Notes: generated by a model from the letters alone, not told the origin. DNA of 9,855 bases from Candidatus Dormiibacterota bacterium (GCA_003164475.1 PLTL01000022.1:1-9855); one strand, 5' to 3'. Shown: positions 1 to 6,172, counted from the stretch's first letter. Numbers and translations are program-made.

Positions 1-19
1 TCGAATCCTGCCTCGCCCA
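1..19 (+). tRNA. 3' end of a tRNA gene, likely integration site (partial)
   Basis: The first bases read as the end of a tRNA: TCGAAT fits a T-loop whose first T lies off the window, then CCTGC as the 3' T-stem strand, CTCGCCC as the 3' acceptor strand and A as discriminator. CCA is not encoded. The matching 5' half is outside the window, so the isotype cannot be read; a GGGCGAG acceptor would suit a tRNA such as tRNA-Leu, but this is a guess. The adjacent tyrosine integrase, pointing towards it, supports the call: such enzymes commonly use tRNA 3' ends as attB. This would make the segment the attL core. I found no second copy in the window. Confidence 0.55.
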
Positions 20-1249
20 CACTGGTTCTGTATTCGAAATCGAGCTCGGCGAGGGTAGCGCGACGGGCCCTGAAGGGCGATTGACCCCAGCGCTGACCCC
101 AACCGGCTGTGGGAAGGCCTCTCCGAGGATCGAGTCCATGGTCCGCGCGGCCTCGCGCTGGAGCGTTTCGGTGACGTGGGAGTAGACGTCTAGGGTGAAC
201 GCCACGGTCGAGTGGCCGAGCATCTCCGAGGCGATCTTGGGATGGACGCCCCGGCTAAGCAGGAGAGTTGCCGCGGTGTGGCGGAGGTCGTGAAAGCGGA
301 TGTGGGGCAGGTCGGCCGCGGCCAAGAGGGGGAAGAAGGACCGACGCAGCAGGTTGCTTGCCTGCATCGGCCGCCCCACGTGGTTGGGGAAGACCAGGTC
401 GGTTGTCTGGTCCCACCCCTCGCTCGCGAGAATCTCGGCGGCCTGTCTGGCCCTGTGCTGACGTAGGCCCTCCACGGCGGCCGAGGCGAGCTGGAGCTGC
501 CGGCGCGATCGCGCCGTCTTCGGCTCCGAGATGGTCAGACCGACCCCCTTGGACCACTGGAGGGTGCCGGTCACCGACAGCGTGCCCCGGTCGAGATCGA
601 CGTCCCTCCAGCGGAGCGCCAGCAGCTCCCCCTGGCGCATCCCGGTGGTCACCGCAACGACGTAGAGAGCCTCCAGCCGGTCGCTGCGAGCCGCAGCTAG
701 GAGGGTCCGGACTTGGCTAGCGGTCAGGGCCCTCATCTCGTGCCGAGCTCGCCGCGGGGCCTTGACCAGGCTGGCAGGGTTTCGGGCGATCAGATTCCAC
801 TGTGTTGCCTGACCGAGCGCCCGGCTGAGGACGGCGTGAATGTGACGCACCGTGGTGGGGCTGAGCCCAGCGTCGAGTCGGTCCTGGTAAAGGCGTTGGA
901 GGTCGGCGGGCTGGAGCTGGCGGAGCCGGCAGCGGCCAAGGATTGGTGTGACGTGGAGGCGGATGTTGCGCTCGTAGGCGCGCAACGTCTGGGGCCGCAT
1001 GTTGGACTTGGACCCGGCGAGCCAGTCCGTCAGGTAGCCGCCGAGCGTCTCGCGGCCAGTGACCGGTGGCAAGCCGTCGTCACGATCTCTGATAGCCTCA
1101 CGGAGCTGCCGGGCCGCTTCCTCATAGGTCCTTCCGTACACGGAATGGCGCGTGACACCACCCTGCTGTTCGAAGACATAGCGCGCCTCCCATCGCCCGT
1201 CAGGCCGCCTCCGGATATTGCCCTCGCCGTTGCCGCGCTTCCTGCTCAA
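1..1249 (-). CDS. int: Tyrosine recombinase / phage-type integrase (3' end off window)
   Basis: Site-specific DNA integrase that would insert and, with an excisionase, excise the element. The frame is open from a TTG at 1249 to the window edge (416 codons, no stop seen). TTG is preferred because GGAGGAG lies 5 nt upstream (1255-1261, minus strand); a GTG eight codons upstream (about 1270) is the alternative. Residues 1-60 form an N-terminal arm-type DNA-binding region (GNGEGNIRRRPDGRWEARY), 68-150 the SAM-like core-binding domain, and 175-365 the catalytic domain. The full catalytic set is visible: R205 (TGMRQGE), K244 (EPKTARSRR), H320 and R323 (HDLRHTAATLL), H346 (LGHS) and Y356 (DVYSHV). 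The enzyme therefore looks active. The C-terminal tail, about 60 residues past the tyrosine, is rich in Pro and Ser and runs antisense into the tRNA end, so its last codons come from the attachment site. Confidence 0.95.
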   Translation of the reverse strand, partial: MSRKRGNGEGNIRRRPDGRWEARYVFEQQGGVTRHSVYGRTYEEAARQLREAIRDRDDGLPPVTGRETLGGYLTDWLAGSKSNMRPQTLRAYERNIRLHVTPILGRCRLRQLQPADLQRLYQDRLDAGLSPTTVRHIHAVLSRALGQATQWNLIARNPASLVKAPRRARHEMRALTASQVRTLLAAARSDRLEALYVVAVTTGMRQGELLALRWRDVDLDRGTLSVTGTLQWSKGVGLTISEPKTARSRRQLQLASAAVEGLRQHRARQAAEILASEGWDQTTDLVFPNHVGRPMQASNLLRRSFFPLLAAADLPHIRFHDLRHTAATLLLSRGVHPKIASEMLGHSTVAFTLDVYSHVTETLQREAARTMDSILGEAFPQPVGVSAGVNRPSGPVALPSPSSISNTEPVWARQDS

Positions 1250-1519
1250 GTCTGCTCCTCCGCGTCGCACTCGTCGTGTTGGTGTTCCTGATTTGTGCCT
1301 GCACCCTTCGCAATATCGTCGCCGTATCTGCTCTCGCTTCGCCGCCGCGCGATCGTGTTCCTCACGAGGCTCGCAGTGCTTCCGACGAGGGCGCGGAGCC
1401 AGGAAAGTGGACTGCCGGTGATGGCAACGGTGCAGGTACTCTCACCACTGAAACGGCAAGTCTCTTGCGGCCCTGAGCACGGACGCCGATAACGATCAGG
1501 GCGGCGGAAGTGCCCTTCA
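1250..1519. other. Spacer between integrase and XRE gene, no convincing gene
   Basis: This 270-base gap holds no gene I can defend. One short minus-strand frame is notable: a GTG at 1520 shares its G with the TAG stop of the XRE gene (TAGTG) and runs 52 codons to a TGA at 1362-1364. Its product begins VKGTSAALIVIGVRAQGRKR and becomes proline-rich. It could be a coupled small protein or a decayed remnant. A longer minus frame (1246-1611) overlaps the XRE gene and has the composition of a shadow. I see no strong hairpin. The integrase ribosome-binding site lies at 1255-1261. Confidence 0.4.
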
Positions 1520-2092
1520 CTATTCCCCCCCTTTGCCAATTCTCGTGCCCTTTCTCTTCGTCGCCTTCCGGCTTGCGAGCTCAAGCAGCCGCGGCCACTC
1601 GTTGCCCTCATCCTGATCTTCTAGGAAGCTCGCTTTGACGAGAGCATCAGCGACAATCAGAAGCACCCAGAGTTGCTCATCGTCGAGCATCTCTGCGTTT
1701 CGGACAATCGTTTCTATCGCTGACCGATCCAGCGAAGCGCCGAACCGTCTCCGCATTTCGTCCACAGCTATCCTGCTCGCCAGACCTTGGATTGCGTCCA
1801 TATCGACTGGTCCGCTTCCGGCCAGAGATGTCATGAAGAATACAGAGAAGGTCTGGAAGACAATACCCAACGCCTCGATCAGCTCCAACGTGACCGGCAC
1901 TTGAGCGGCCTCCAAGCGCGCGACTTGACGCCGATCCGTGTGCAGGCGATCCGCAAGTTCCTCCTGGTTCCACCCCTTTTCCTTCCGCAGCCTCCGAATC
2001 GTGTCGGCAACAGCTCTGCGGTGGTAAACGCGCCGATCCTCGCCAAGTCCAGCCACGCCGTTATGATGACAGAACTGTCTCTGGAAGTCCAA
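1520..2092 (-). CDS. XRE-family helix-turn-helix regulator
   Basis: Probable transcriptional repressor of the element. Residues 26-84 form a Cro/C1-type HTH (VADTIRRLRKEKGWNQEEL, then ADRLHTDRRQVARLEAAQ). Residues 95-160 form an all-helical C-terminal part with an acidic stretch (LEDQDEGNEW), perhaps for dimerisation; I do not recognise that part. The tail is basic (RKATKRKGTRIGKGG). The chosen start is TTG at 2092, without a clear ribosome-binding site; a GTG at 2056 would give a product 12 residues shorter and keep the HTH whole. The gene is divergent from the excisionase-like gene and upstream of the integrase on the same strand, the usual place for a lysogeny-type repressor. Its base composition is visibly less GC-rich than the integrase and the primase module, which suggests a different origin. 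Confidence 0.85.
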   Translation of the reverse strand: MDFQRQFCHHNGVAGLGEDRRVYHRRAVADTIRRLRKEKGWNQEELADRLHTDRRQVARLEAAQVPVTLELIEALGIVFQTFSVFFMTSLAGSGPVDMDAIQGLASRIAVDEMRRRFGASLDRSAIETIVRNAEMLDDEQLWVLLIVADALVKASFLEDQDEGNEWPRLLELASRKATKRKGTRIGKGGE

Positions 2093-2166
2093 CCGGGACG
2101 GTCCTGGCTCATTTCGCGTCCAGCTGGCATGCTTCGGGGCAAGCTCGAATCACCAGGAGGTGCGTA
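2093..2166. promoter_or_regulatory. Divergent control region between XRE regulator and excisionase gene
   Basis: This 74-base gap separates two divergent genes and must hold the start signals of at least the excisionase-replication operon, so it is the natural operator site for the XRE protein. Short symmetric elements are present (CAGCTGG, GCATGC, and GCTT-CGGGGC-AAGC), but none is long enough to name as an operator. I see no good -35/-10 pair in either direction. The last part carries AGGAGG (2155-2160), a strong ribosome-binding site six bases before the GTG at 2167. Confidence 0.4.
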
Positions 2167-2424
2167 GTGGACGCCGTCCTTCTCACCGACGAGGAGGCAA
2201 GCCGGGCGCTCGGGATCAGCCGCAGCAAGTTCCACTTGCTCGTAGCGGATGGGCAGATCCTGCGCCTGAAGCTCGGGCGGGCTGCCCGATACAGGAAGGT
2301 CGATATCCTCGCCTTCACCGACCGACTGGCCGCCGATGCGCGGACTGGAGCGATTGGCTTGGCCGCCGGCACAGACGGGGCCCCCGGATCTGAAGTCAAT
2401 CAACCGCGGCGAACGGCGCACTGA
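2167..2424 (+). CDS. xis: Excisionase-type HTH protein (HTH_17 / MerR-like)
   Basis: Small DNA-binding protein of 85 residues, likely the recombination directionality factor that acts with the integrase in excision, or a small activator of the downstream operon. Residues 5-53 match the excisionase-type winged HTH: LTDEEASRALGISRSKFHLL, then a wing with RAARYRKVDILAF. The start is GTG at 2167, supported by AGGAGG six bases upstream. The C-terminal 25 residues are Gly/Ala-rich and look disordered. It is the first gene of the plus-strand replication operon; the next gene probably starts at 2429, four bases after this stop. Position next to the integrase and divergent from an XRE gene is typical of Xis in actinobacterial elements. 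Family membership is firm; the excision role is inferred from context. Confidence 0.85.
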   Translation: MDAVLLTDEEASRALGISRSKFHLLVADGQILRLKLGRAARYRKVDILAFTDRLAADARTGAIGLAAGTDGAPGSEVNQPRRTAH

Positions 2425-2428
2425 TGCG

Positions 2429-3430
2429 GTGAGCGGGGTGCATCTTCCCTGGCTACCAGGACGAGGCGCTGCGACGGGTGAGGTCGCTACCATCCTCGCC
2501 GGCCTGGCCTGTGGTCACTCCGGCTGCCCCTGCGCTGGCGCTGTGCGCCGCGGTCGCGGTAGGACTCACTGCCCCACTCATGAGGATCCCGACCCTAGCC
2601 TGAATGTAGAAGCGGGCGATCAGGTCGATGTCGTCGTTCATTGTTTCGCGGGGTGCTCTCCGGCGACTGTGATGGGCGAACTGCGCCGCCGCGGTCTGGG
2701 TGTGTGCGGGGAAGGGCGCTCGCCGAGGCGCACAGGGTCGAGGCCGGCCGTGCAGGCGATGACCGAGAAGCCCGAGACGACTGACATCAGGCGATCGGTG
2801 GCGGCGACACAGTCATCTCCCTCACCCGTCTCCGCGTACAAGACGCGGATGTCGACCGAAGAGATGTCAGGGGTGTCGCGGACACGCCGCTATCCAGTCG
2901 GGGACTTCGTGCACGTACGCCGGGACAATGCCGACGGGACCAAGTCCTTCTACTGGGAGGGACAGGACGGGTCTCACGGCCTCGGCGGGATGCCGGTCTC
3001 CGACCTTCCCTTGTTCGCGGACGAGCAGCTCGGAAGACTGCCCGACGGTGCGGACGCCTACCTCACCGAGGGCGAGAAGGCCATGAGCGCCCTCCGCTGG
3101 GCAGGCTGCACTGCGGCGGGGACTGTGACTGGAGCGGCCACGATCCCGGGGGATGCCACCTTGTCTCGCCTTGCCCGCCTGCGGCCCTGCCTCTGGGCCG
3201 ACAAGGACGAGCCTGGCCGCGAGCACATGGCACGCATCGCCGCCCGCCTGAGCGCCCTTGGGTGCTCGCGGCTGGACCTACTGCGCTGGGAGGACGCGCC
3301 ACCCCACGGCGACGCCGCCGACTTCATCACCGAGCTGCGGCGCCGGGGCCTGCCCCGAGAGGAGATGGCCGCGGCGGTTGCGGCCCTGCCTCGGGTGCCG
3401 TTCACCGCCGTCGAAGATGGCCAACGCTGA
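2429..3430 (+). CDS. Toprim-domain primase-like protein with CHC2-type zinc finger
   Basis: Replication protein of about 333 residues, probably a primase or primase-like accessory factor for the element. Residues 29-80 hold a DnaG/CHC2-like zinc site: CPTHEDPDPSLNV followed by VVVHCFAGCSPATV, so C48, H51, C72 and C76 are likely ligands. Residues 208-280 form a Toprim fold: the glutamate motif YLTEGEKAMSALRWAG (E214, E216) and the acidic motif LWADKDEPG (D258, D260) before a helix. Residues 100-150 are a poorly conserved linker. GTG at 2429 is preferred because it sits just after the excisionase stop; GTG at 2438 and ATG at 2336 (inside the previous gene) are alternatives, and no start has a strong ribosome-binding site. 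The C-terminus overlaps the ATPase gene by 14 bases, implying a common mRNA. It is shorter than full DnaG and has no visible helicase-binding domain. Confidence 0.85.
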   Translation: MSGVHLPWLPGRGAATGEVATILAGLACGHSGCPCAGAVRRGRGRTHCPTHEDPDPSLNVEAGDQVDVVVHCFAGCSPATVMGELRRRGLGVCGEGRSPRRTGSRPAVQAMTEKPETTDIRRSVAATQSSPSPVSAYKTRMSTEEMSGVSRTRRYPVGDFVHVRRDNADGTKSFYWEGQDGSHGLGGMPVSDLPLFADEQLGRLPDGADAYLTEGEKAMSALRWAGCTAAGTVTGAATIPGDATLSRLARLRPCLWADKDEPGREHMARIAARLSALGCSRLDLLRWEDAPPHGDAADFITELRRRGLPREEMAAAVAALPRVPFTAVEDGQR

Positions 3431-3486
3431 CGAGAAGATGGCCCAACCCCGAGAAAGGCCATCTTCGCTCCCTGATGGCCACCTTC
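3413..3486. repeat. Iteron-like cluster 1: four copies of GAAGRTGGCC, two direct and two inverted
   Basis: Four copies of a 10-12 base motif lie at the join of the primase and ATPase genes. Direct copies are at 3413-3424 (GAAGATGGCCAA) and 3434-3446 (GAAGATGGCCCAA). Inverted copies are at 3457-3466 (GGCCATCTTC) and 3477-3486 (GGCCACCTTC). Start-to-start spacing is 21, 23 and 20 bases, close to two helical turns. Copy 1 contains the ATPase start codon. A cluster with the same geometry lies at 4479-4551. Such repeats inside or beside an initiator gene resemble origin iterons, but binding is inferred. Confidence 0.7.
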
Positions 3487-4607
3487 GGGGAGGGCGGCCA
3501 GTCGGGATTCTGCTCAGCGAGGTCAAGCCTGAGGCGATCGACTGGCGCTGGCGGGGGCGGATCGCCCGCGGCAAGATCACGGTGCTCGATGGCGATCCTG
3601 GCCTCGGGAAGTCGGTCCTGGTCATCGACTGGGCCTCGCGGATGACTCGGGGCCTGCCCTGGCCCGATGGCGCGGCCTGCTCCTCCGCAGGGGTGGTGAT
3701 CCTGTCAGCCGAGGATGGCTTGGCCGACACCATCCGGCCCCGCCTCGATGCGTGCGGTGCCGACGTGACCCGCGTGGTCGCCGTCCAAGCAGTTGGCGAC
3801 GACGATCACTCTCCCGTCATCCCTGCCGACCTCGCCGCTGTCGAGGCTGCCATCGCTCGCGTGGGCGCGGGCCTACTCATCGTCGATCCCTTGATGGCCT
3901 ACCTGGACGCCAATACGAACAGCTACCGGGACCAGGATGTCCGCCGTGCCCTGCGCCCCCTGGCCGAGCTGGCGGAACGTACTGGGGTCGCCGTGGTGGT
4001 GATCCGTCATCTCAACAAGGCTCCAGGTGGCCCCGCGATGTACCGCGGCGGCGGCAGCATCGGCATCATCGGCGCCGCCCGGATCGCCCTCCTCGTTGGC
4101 CGAGACCCGGACGACGAGGACCGTCGAGTGCTCGCGCCCCTGAAGGTCAACATCGGTCTGCAGCCACCAGCTCTGGCCTACCGGCTGGAGGAGGCGCCGA
4201 ACGGCTCGGTTCGAGTGGCCTGGGAAGGGGAGTGCTCGCTCACCGCGGACCAGCTCCTCGCGGTCCCTGCGGATGAGGAGGAGCGGGGTGCCATCGTCGA
4301 GGCGTGTGAGTTCCTGACCGACTTCCTGGCCGCTGGACCGATGGCAGGCAAAACCCTATTAGCCGAGGCGCGGAAGGCTGGCATCGCCGAGCGCACCCTT
4401 CGGCGGGCAGCCGAGCGTCGCGGCGTCCGGCACCGGAAGCCGAGCATGGGCGGCGGCTGGATCTGGGAGCTTCCCGCCGAAGGTGGCCAAGCCCGCGGCA
4501 AGGTGGCCAACCCTGGGGCGTGGCCGCCTTCGACGGATGTTGGCCGCCTTCAGGCGACTGACAAAACCGGGGCCCCGGAAACCGCAGCCACGGGGGTTCT
4601 GATATGA
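3417..4607 (+). CDS. RecA/RepA-like replicative ATPase (AAA_25 type) with C-terminal winged helix
   Basis: Probable RepA/DnaB-like helicase or initiator ATPase, 396 residues. Residues 40-230 form a RecA-like core: Walker A GDPGLGKS (59-66), a strand ending in acidic ILSAEDG (95-101), Walker B GLLIVDPLMAY (152-162), sensor VVIRHLNK (194-201) and RYRGGG-type loop YRGGGSIGIIGAAR (209-222). Residues 290-352 look like a winged helix (GMAGKTLLAEARKAGIAERT-like), the arrangement seen in RepA-type proteins of actinobacterial elements. The remaining tail and the first 25 residues are low-complexity linkers coded by repeated GAAGRYGGCCAA motifs. The start at ATG 3417 overlaps the primase gene by 14 bases; ATG 3438 is possible, and the 53 codons of open frame before 3417 are a shadow of the primase gene. 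The stop overlaps the next start as ATGA. With the primase it would unwind and prime DNA for replication of the excised circle. Confidence 0.88.
   Translation: MANADEKMAQPRERPSSLPDGHLRGGRPVGILLSEVKPEAIDWRWRGRIARGKITVLDGDPGLGKSVLVIDWASRMTRGLPWPDGAACSSAGVVILSAEDGLADTIRPRLDACGADVTRVVAVQAVGDDDHSPVIPADLAAVEAAIARVGAGLLIVDPLMAYLDANTNSYRDQDVRRALRPLAELAERTGVAVVVIRHLNKAPGGPAMYRGGGSIGIIGAARIALLVGRDPDDEDRRVLAPLKVNIGLQPPALAYRLEEAPNGSVRVAWEGECSLTADQLLAVPADEEERGAIVEACEFLTDFLAAGPMAGKTLLAEARKAGIAERTLRRAAERRGVRHRKPSMGGGWIWELPAEGGQARGKVANPGAWPPSTDVGRLQATDKTGAPETAATGVLI
4479..4551. repeat. Iteron-like cluster 2: four copies of GAAGRYGGCC, two direct and two inverted
   Basis: This is the partner of cluster 1, inside the 3' end of the ATPase gene. 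Direct copies are at 4479-4490 (GAAGGTGGCCAA) and 4499-4510 (CAAGGTGGCCAA). Inverted copies are at 4522-4531 (GGCCGCCTTC) and 4540-4551 (TTGGCCGCCTTC). Start-to-start spacing is 20, 23 and 20 bases, nearly the same as in cluster 1. The coded protein segment is a linker (GGQARGKVANPGAWPPSTD), so the DNA pattern rather than the protein is probably under selection. Confidence 0.7.
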
Positions 4608-5077
4608 GCGGGCCAGCCATGATCCTTGACCGTCTCCATGCCGCTGGGGTCACCGTCCAGGTGCGAGGAGACCGGCTCCTCCTCACCCCCGCCGACCGGG
4701 TGACCCCTGAGCTGGCGTCCCAAGCCCGAGCCTTCAAGGCCCGACTCATCGCCCATCTCACCTGGTCTAAGGAAGAGGCCGAGGCCGCCCTCGGCGCCTG
4801 TCTTGACCGCATCGGCCGGGCTTGTGTCCATGTCCCCGATGACGTCTCGGGTGATGTCGAGCTTGCCGACGTCGAGGAGGCGATCAACGTCGCCTTCGCC
4901 CGCGAGGATCATCGCGCCCTCGACGTCGCCCTCACGGAGCTCGAACGTCACTGTCGGGGCCAGTACGGCGCCCCTGCGCCTACCGCCGAACCTGGGAAGG
5001 CCGAGTCCGAGGGTGACCGGGGGGGAAGACTTGATGGCTTGCTCGAGAACGAGACGACCCACAGTAGCGGTGGCTAG
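4604..5077 (+). CDS. Small protein with TubC_N-like N-terminal domain
   Basis: Protein of 157 residues whose first 50 residues (ILDRLHAAGVTVQVRGDRLL through LTPADRVTPELASQARAFKA and RLIAHLT) match the TubC_N docking-like fold. That fold is often found at the N-terminus of megasynthases, but also as a stand-alone or fused domain in replication modules of phages and mobile elements, where its role is not settled. Residues 55-120 are helical and acidic (SKEEAEAALGACLDRIG, DVEEAINVAFAREDHRALD), and the last 35 are low-complexity. The ATG overlaps the ATPase stop as ATGA, so translation is coupled and the product probably works with the ATPase or primase, perhaps as an adaptor. No catalytic motif is visible. 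The function is inferred from position only. Confidence 0.75.
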   Translation: MSGPAMILDRLHAAGVTVQVRGDRLLLTPADRVTPELASQARAFKARLIAHLTWSKEEAEAALGACLDRIGRACVHVPDDVSGDVELADVEEAINVAFAREDHRALDVALTELERHCRGQYGAPAPTAEPGKAESEGDRGGRLDGLLENETTHSSGG

Positions 5078-5123
5078 CGGCTCCCCTACGCGCACGCGCG
5101 CGGGGCGAGGAGGGTGCGGGTGT

Positions 5124-5186
5124 CTGAACAGGTAGTGAGAACAGGCAGTAGGAACGGGTACCTGAACAGGTATCCGAACAAGGAGT
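5124..5186. repeat. Five tandem 12-13 bp repeats (GAACAGG type) with an internal 20-bp dyad
   Basis: Five adjoining imperfect repeats fill the leader of the next gene: CTGAACAGGTAGT (5124-5136), GAGAACAGGCAGT (5137-5149), AGGAACGGGTAC (5150-5161), CTGAACAGGTATC (5162-5174) and CGAACAAGGAGT (5175-5186). The shared core is GAACRGG. The third and fourth copies also create a dyad at 5156-5175, arms GGGTACCTG and CAGGTATCC around AA, perfect over six bases per arm. The last copy contains the AGGAG ribosome-binding site, so a protein bound here would block expression of the gene at 5191. An operator for that ribbon-helix-helix protein or a replication iteron set are the two readings. Confidence 0.75.
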
Positions 5187-5190
5187 GCAC

Positions 5191-5631
5191 ATGACTCAGC
5201 GGACACACCGCCCACCCAGCCGGCAGCGGTACCAGGCCACCCATCCCACCGTCACCCTGCACCTGAATCTCGCCACCGATGCCAGGCTCAAAGAGCTGAT
5301 GCAGAAGACGAGCCTATCCCGTGCCCAGGTGGTGGAGGAGGCGCTGGGGCTGGTCGAGTCCAGGGTGGAGGAAGCGCAAGCAGCCTTCGACCGCGGCTAC
5401 CAGCTGGGCTTCGCGGACGCGAGGGCTCGATTCGGCATCACCCCCCGCTGCGCATGGTGCGAGGGGGAGATGGAGGTGACACGGGGATCCGTGGCGGCGC
5501 AAGCGGCCACCGACTTCTTCGAGGCGGAGCTGTGGATCCACAGCGCCTGTCCCAGCGGGGAGCCGGTGGAGCAGCAGGTGGACCCGGAGTGGCTGCGCCG
5601 ACACAGGCCCAAGGAGGGGGACGACTCGTAG
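5191..5631 (+). CDS. Ribbon-helix-helix protein with C-terminal zinc-binding motif
   Basis: Protein of 146 residues. Residues 18-52 look like a CopG/Arc-type ribbon-helix-helix: a basic/hydrophobic strand (TVTLHLNLATDARLKELM) and SLSRAQVVEEALGLV. A helix follows with FDRGYQLGFADARARFGI (67-83), then likely zinc ligands C87-x2-C90 (CAWCEGEM) and H117-x2-C120 (IHSAC). The mix of RHH, a GYxxGFxxA helix and a CxxC/HxxC site resembles small archaeal and bacterial zinc proteins that I can recall only in outline. ATG 5191 is chosen because AGGAG lies five bases upstream; a GTG at 5185 overlaps that site. The tandem repeats just upstream suggest autoregulation, typical of RHH proteins. It may control copy number, partition or the operon itself. 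No antitoxin partner toxin is adjacent. Confidence 0.8.
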   Translation: MTQRTHRPPSRQRYQATHPTVTLHLNLATDARLKELMQKTSLSRAQVVEEALGLVESRVEEAQAAFDRGYQLGFADARARFGITPRCAWCEGEMEVTRGSVAAQAATDFFEAELWIHSACPSGEPVEQQVDPEWLRRHRPKEGDDS

Positions 5632-5649
5632 ACGGCGTGGCGACCCCCG

Positions 5650-6093
5650 TTACCGCTCGTTCGCGCCCTCGATGAGAGGCGGGAGCTTCTGCTGCAGCTC
5701 CTCGAGGCTTGCGACCCCGAAAGCCTCAAGGGCGACGGTGGTGAGCCGGTAGCGGTTGGGGCGCCGGCCCTGGCTGTCCCGGACAACGGTGAGGAAGCCC
5801 GCGTCGACCAAGCGGCCGAGCACGGTCTCGCAGCTCTCTCCGCGTAGCTCCTCCAGCTGGCGACGGGTGGCCTCGCGGTGCCAGCCGGTGTAGCTGAGGA
5901 TGGCCACCGCCTCGTCGGAGAGGACGGCGCCGCGGCGCTCGCTGGTGATCCTCCCGAGAGCCCGCAGCGCCGACTGCGCCGCGGCTAGAGGGCCGCGAGG
6001 CGGACCTCGACTGTGTCCCTCGGTCAAGGGCGATGCCGCAGGCGGCCAGCCGGGGCGCCACGCCAGCCCTGACGGACCTACGCCGCGGACCAC
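5650..6093 (-). CDS. Stand-alone ScpB-like winged-helix protein
   Basis: Residues 58-140 closely resemble the second winged-helix domain of ScpB, the kleisin-associated subunit of the SMC-ScpAB condensin: LSDEAVAILSYTGWHREATR, then QLEELRGESCETVLGRLVDA, GFLTVVRDSQGRRPNRYRLT and EAFGVASLEELQQKLPPL. In ScpB the matching signature is LS..ALE.LAIIAY..P.TR.EIE.IRG and ends with LEYFGL.SLDDLP. The protein has 147 residues from the GTG at 6093, with a basic Pro/Gly-rich first 50 that may not be translated; an internal TTG at residue 23 is an alternative start, and neither has a good ribosome-binding site. Full ScpB has two winged helices, so this is a single-domain relative. It is convergent with the RHH gene (18-base gap) and divergent from the next gene. 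It could touch host SMC function, or act simply as a DNA-binding regulator. Confidence 0.75.
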   Translation of the reverse strand: MVRGVGPSGLAWRPGWPPAASPLTEGHSRGPPRGPLAAAQSALRALGRITSERRGAVLSDEAVAILSYTGWHREATRRQLEELRGESCETVLGRLVDAGFLTVVRDSQGRRPNRYRLTTVALEAFGVASLEELQQKLPPLIEGANER

Positions 6094-6172
6094 TTTGGGG
6101 GGACGCTGCCCTCGGTCCGCACCCGGAACACCACGACGCGGACGGTTCGGCTCTTCTCGCGGCGAGGGAACC

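Noticed and set aside
713..1291. Plus-strand open frame of 192 codons
   Set aside because: It is antisense to the integrase, whose catalytic residues are all visible in the minus frame.
1246..1611. Minus-strand open frame of 121 codons between integrase and XRE gene
   Set aside because: It overlaps the XRE 3' end, has low-complexity Arg/Ser/Thr content and shows no domain.
1879..2493. Minus-strand open frame of 204 codons spanning the XRE and excisionase genes
   Set aside because: It covers parts of two genes with clear HTH motifs in other frames and has no motif of its own.
5124..5186. CRISPR array
   Set aside because: The repeats adjoin with no spacers and are only 12-13 bases long, so they are tandem operator or iteron type.
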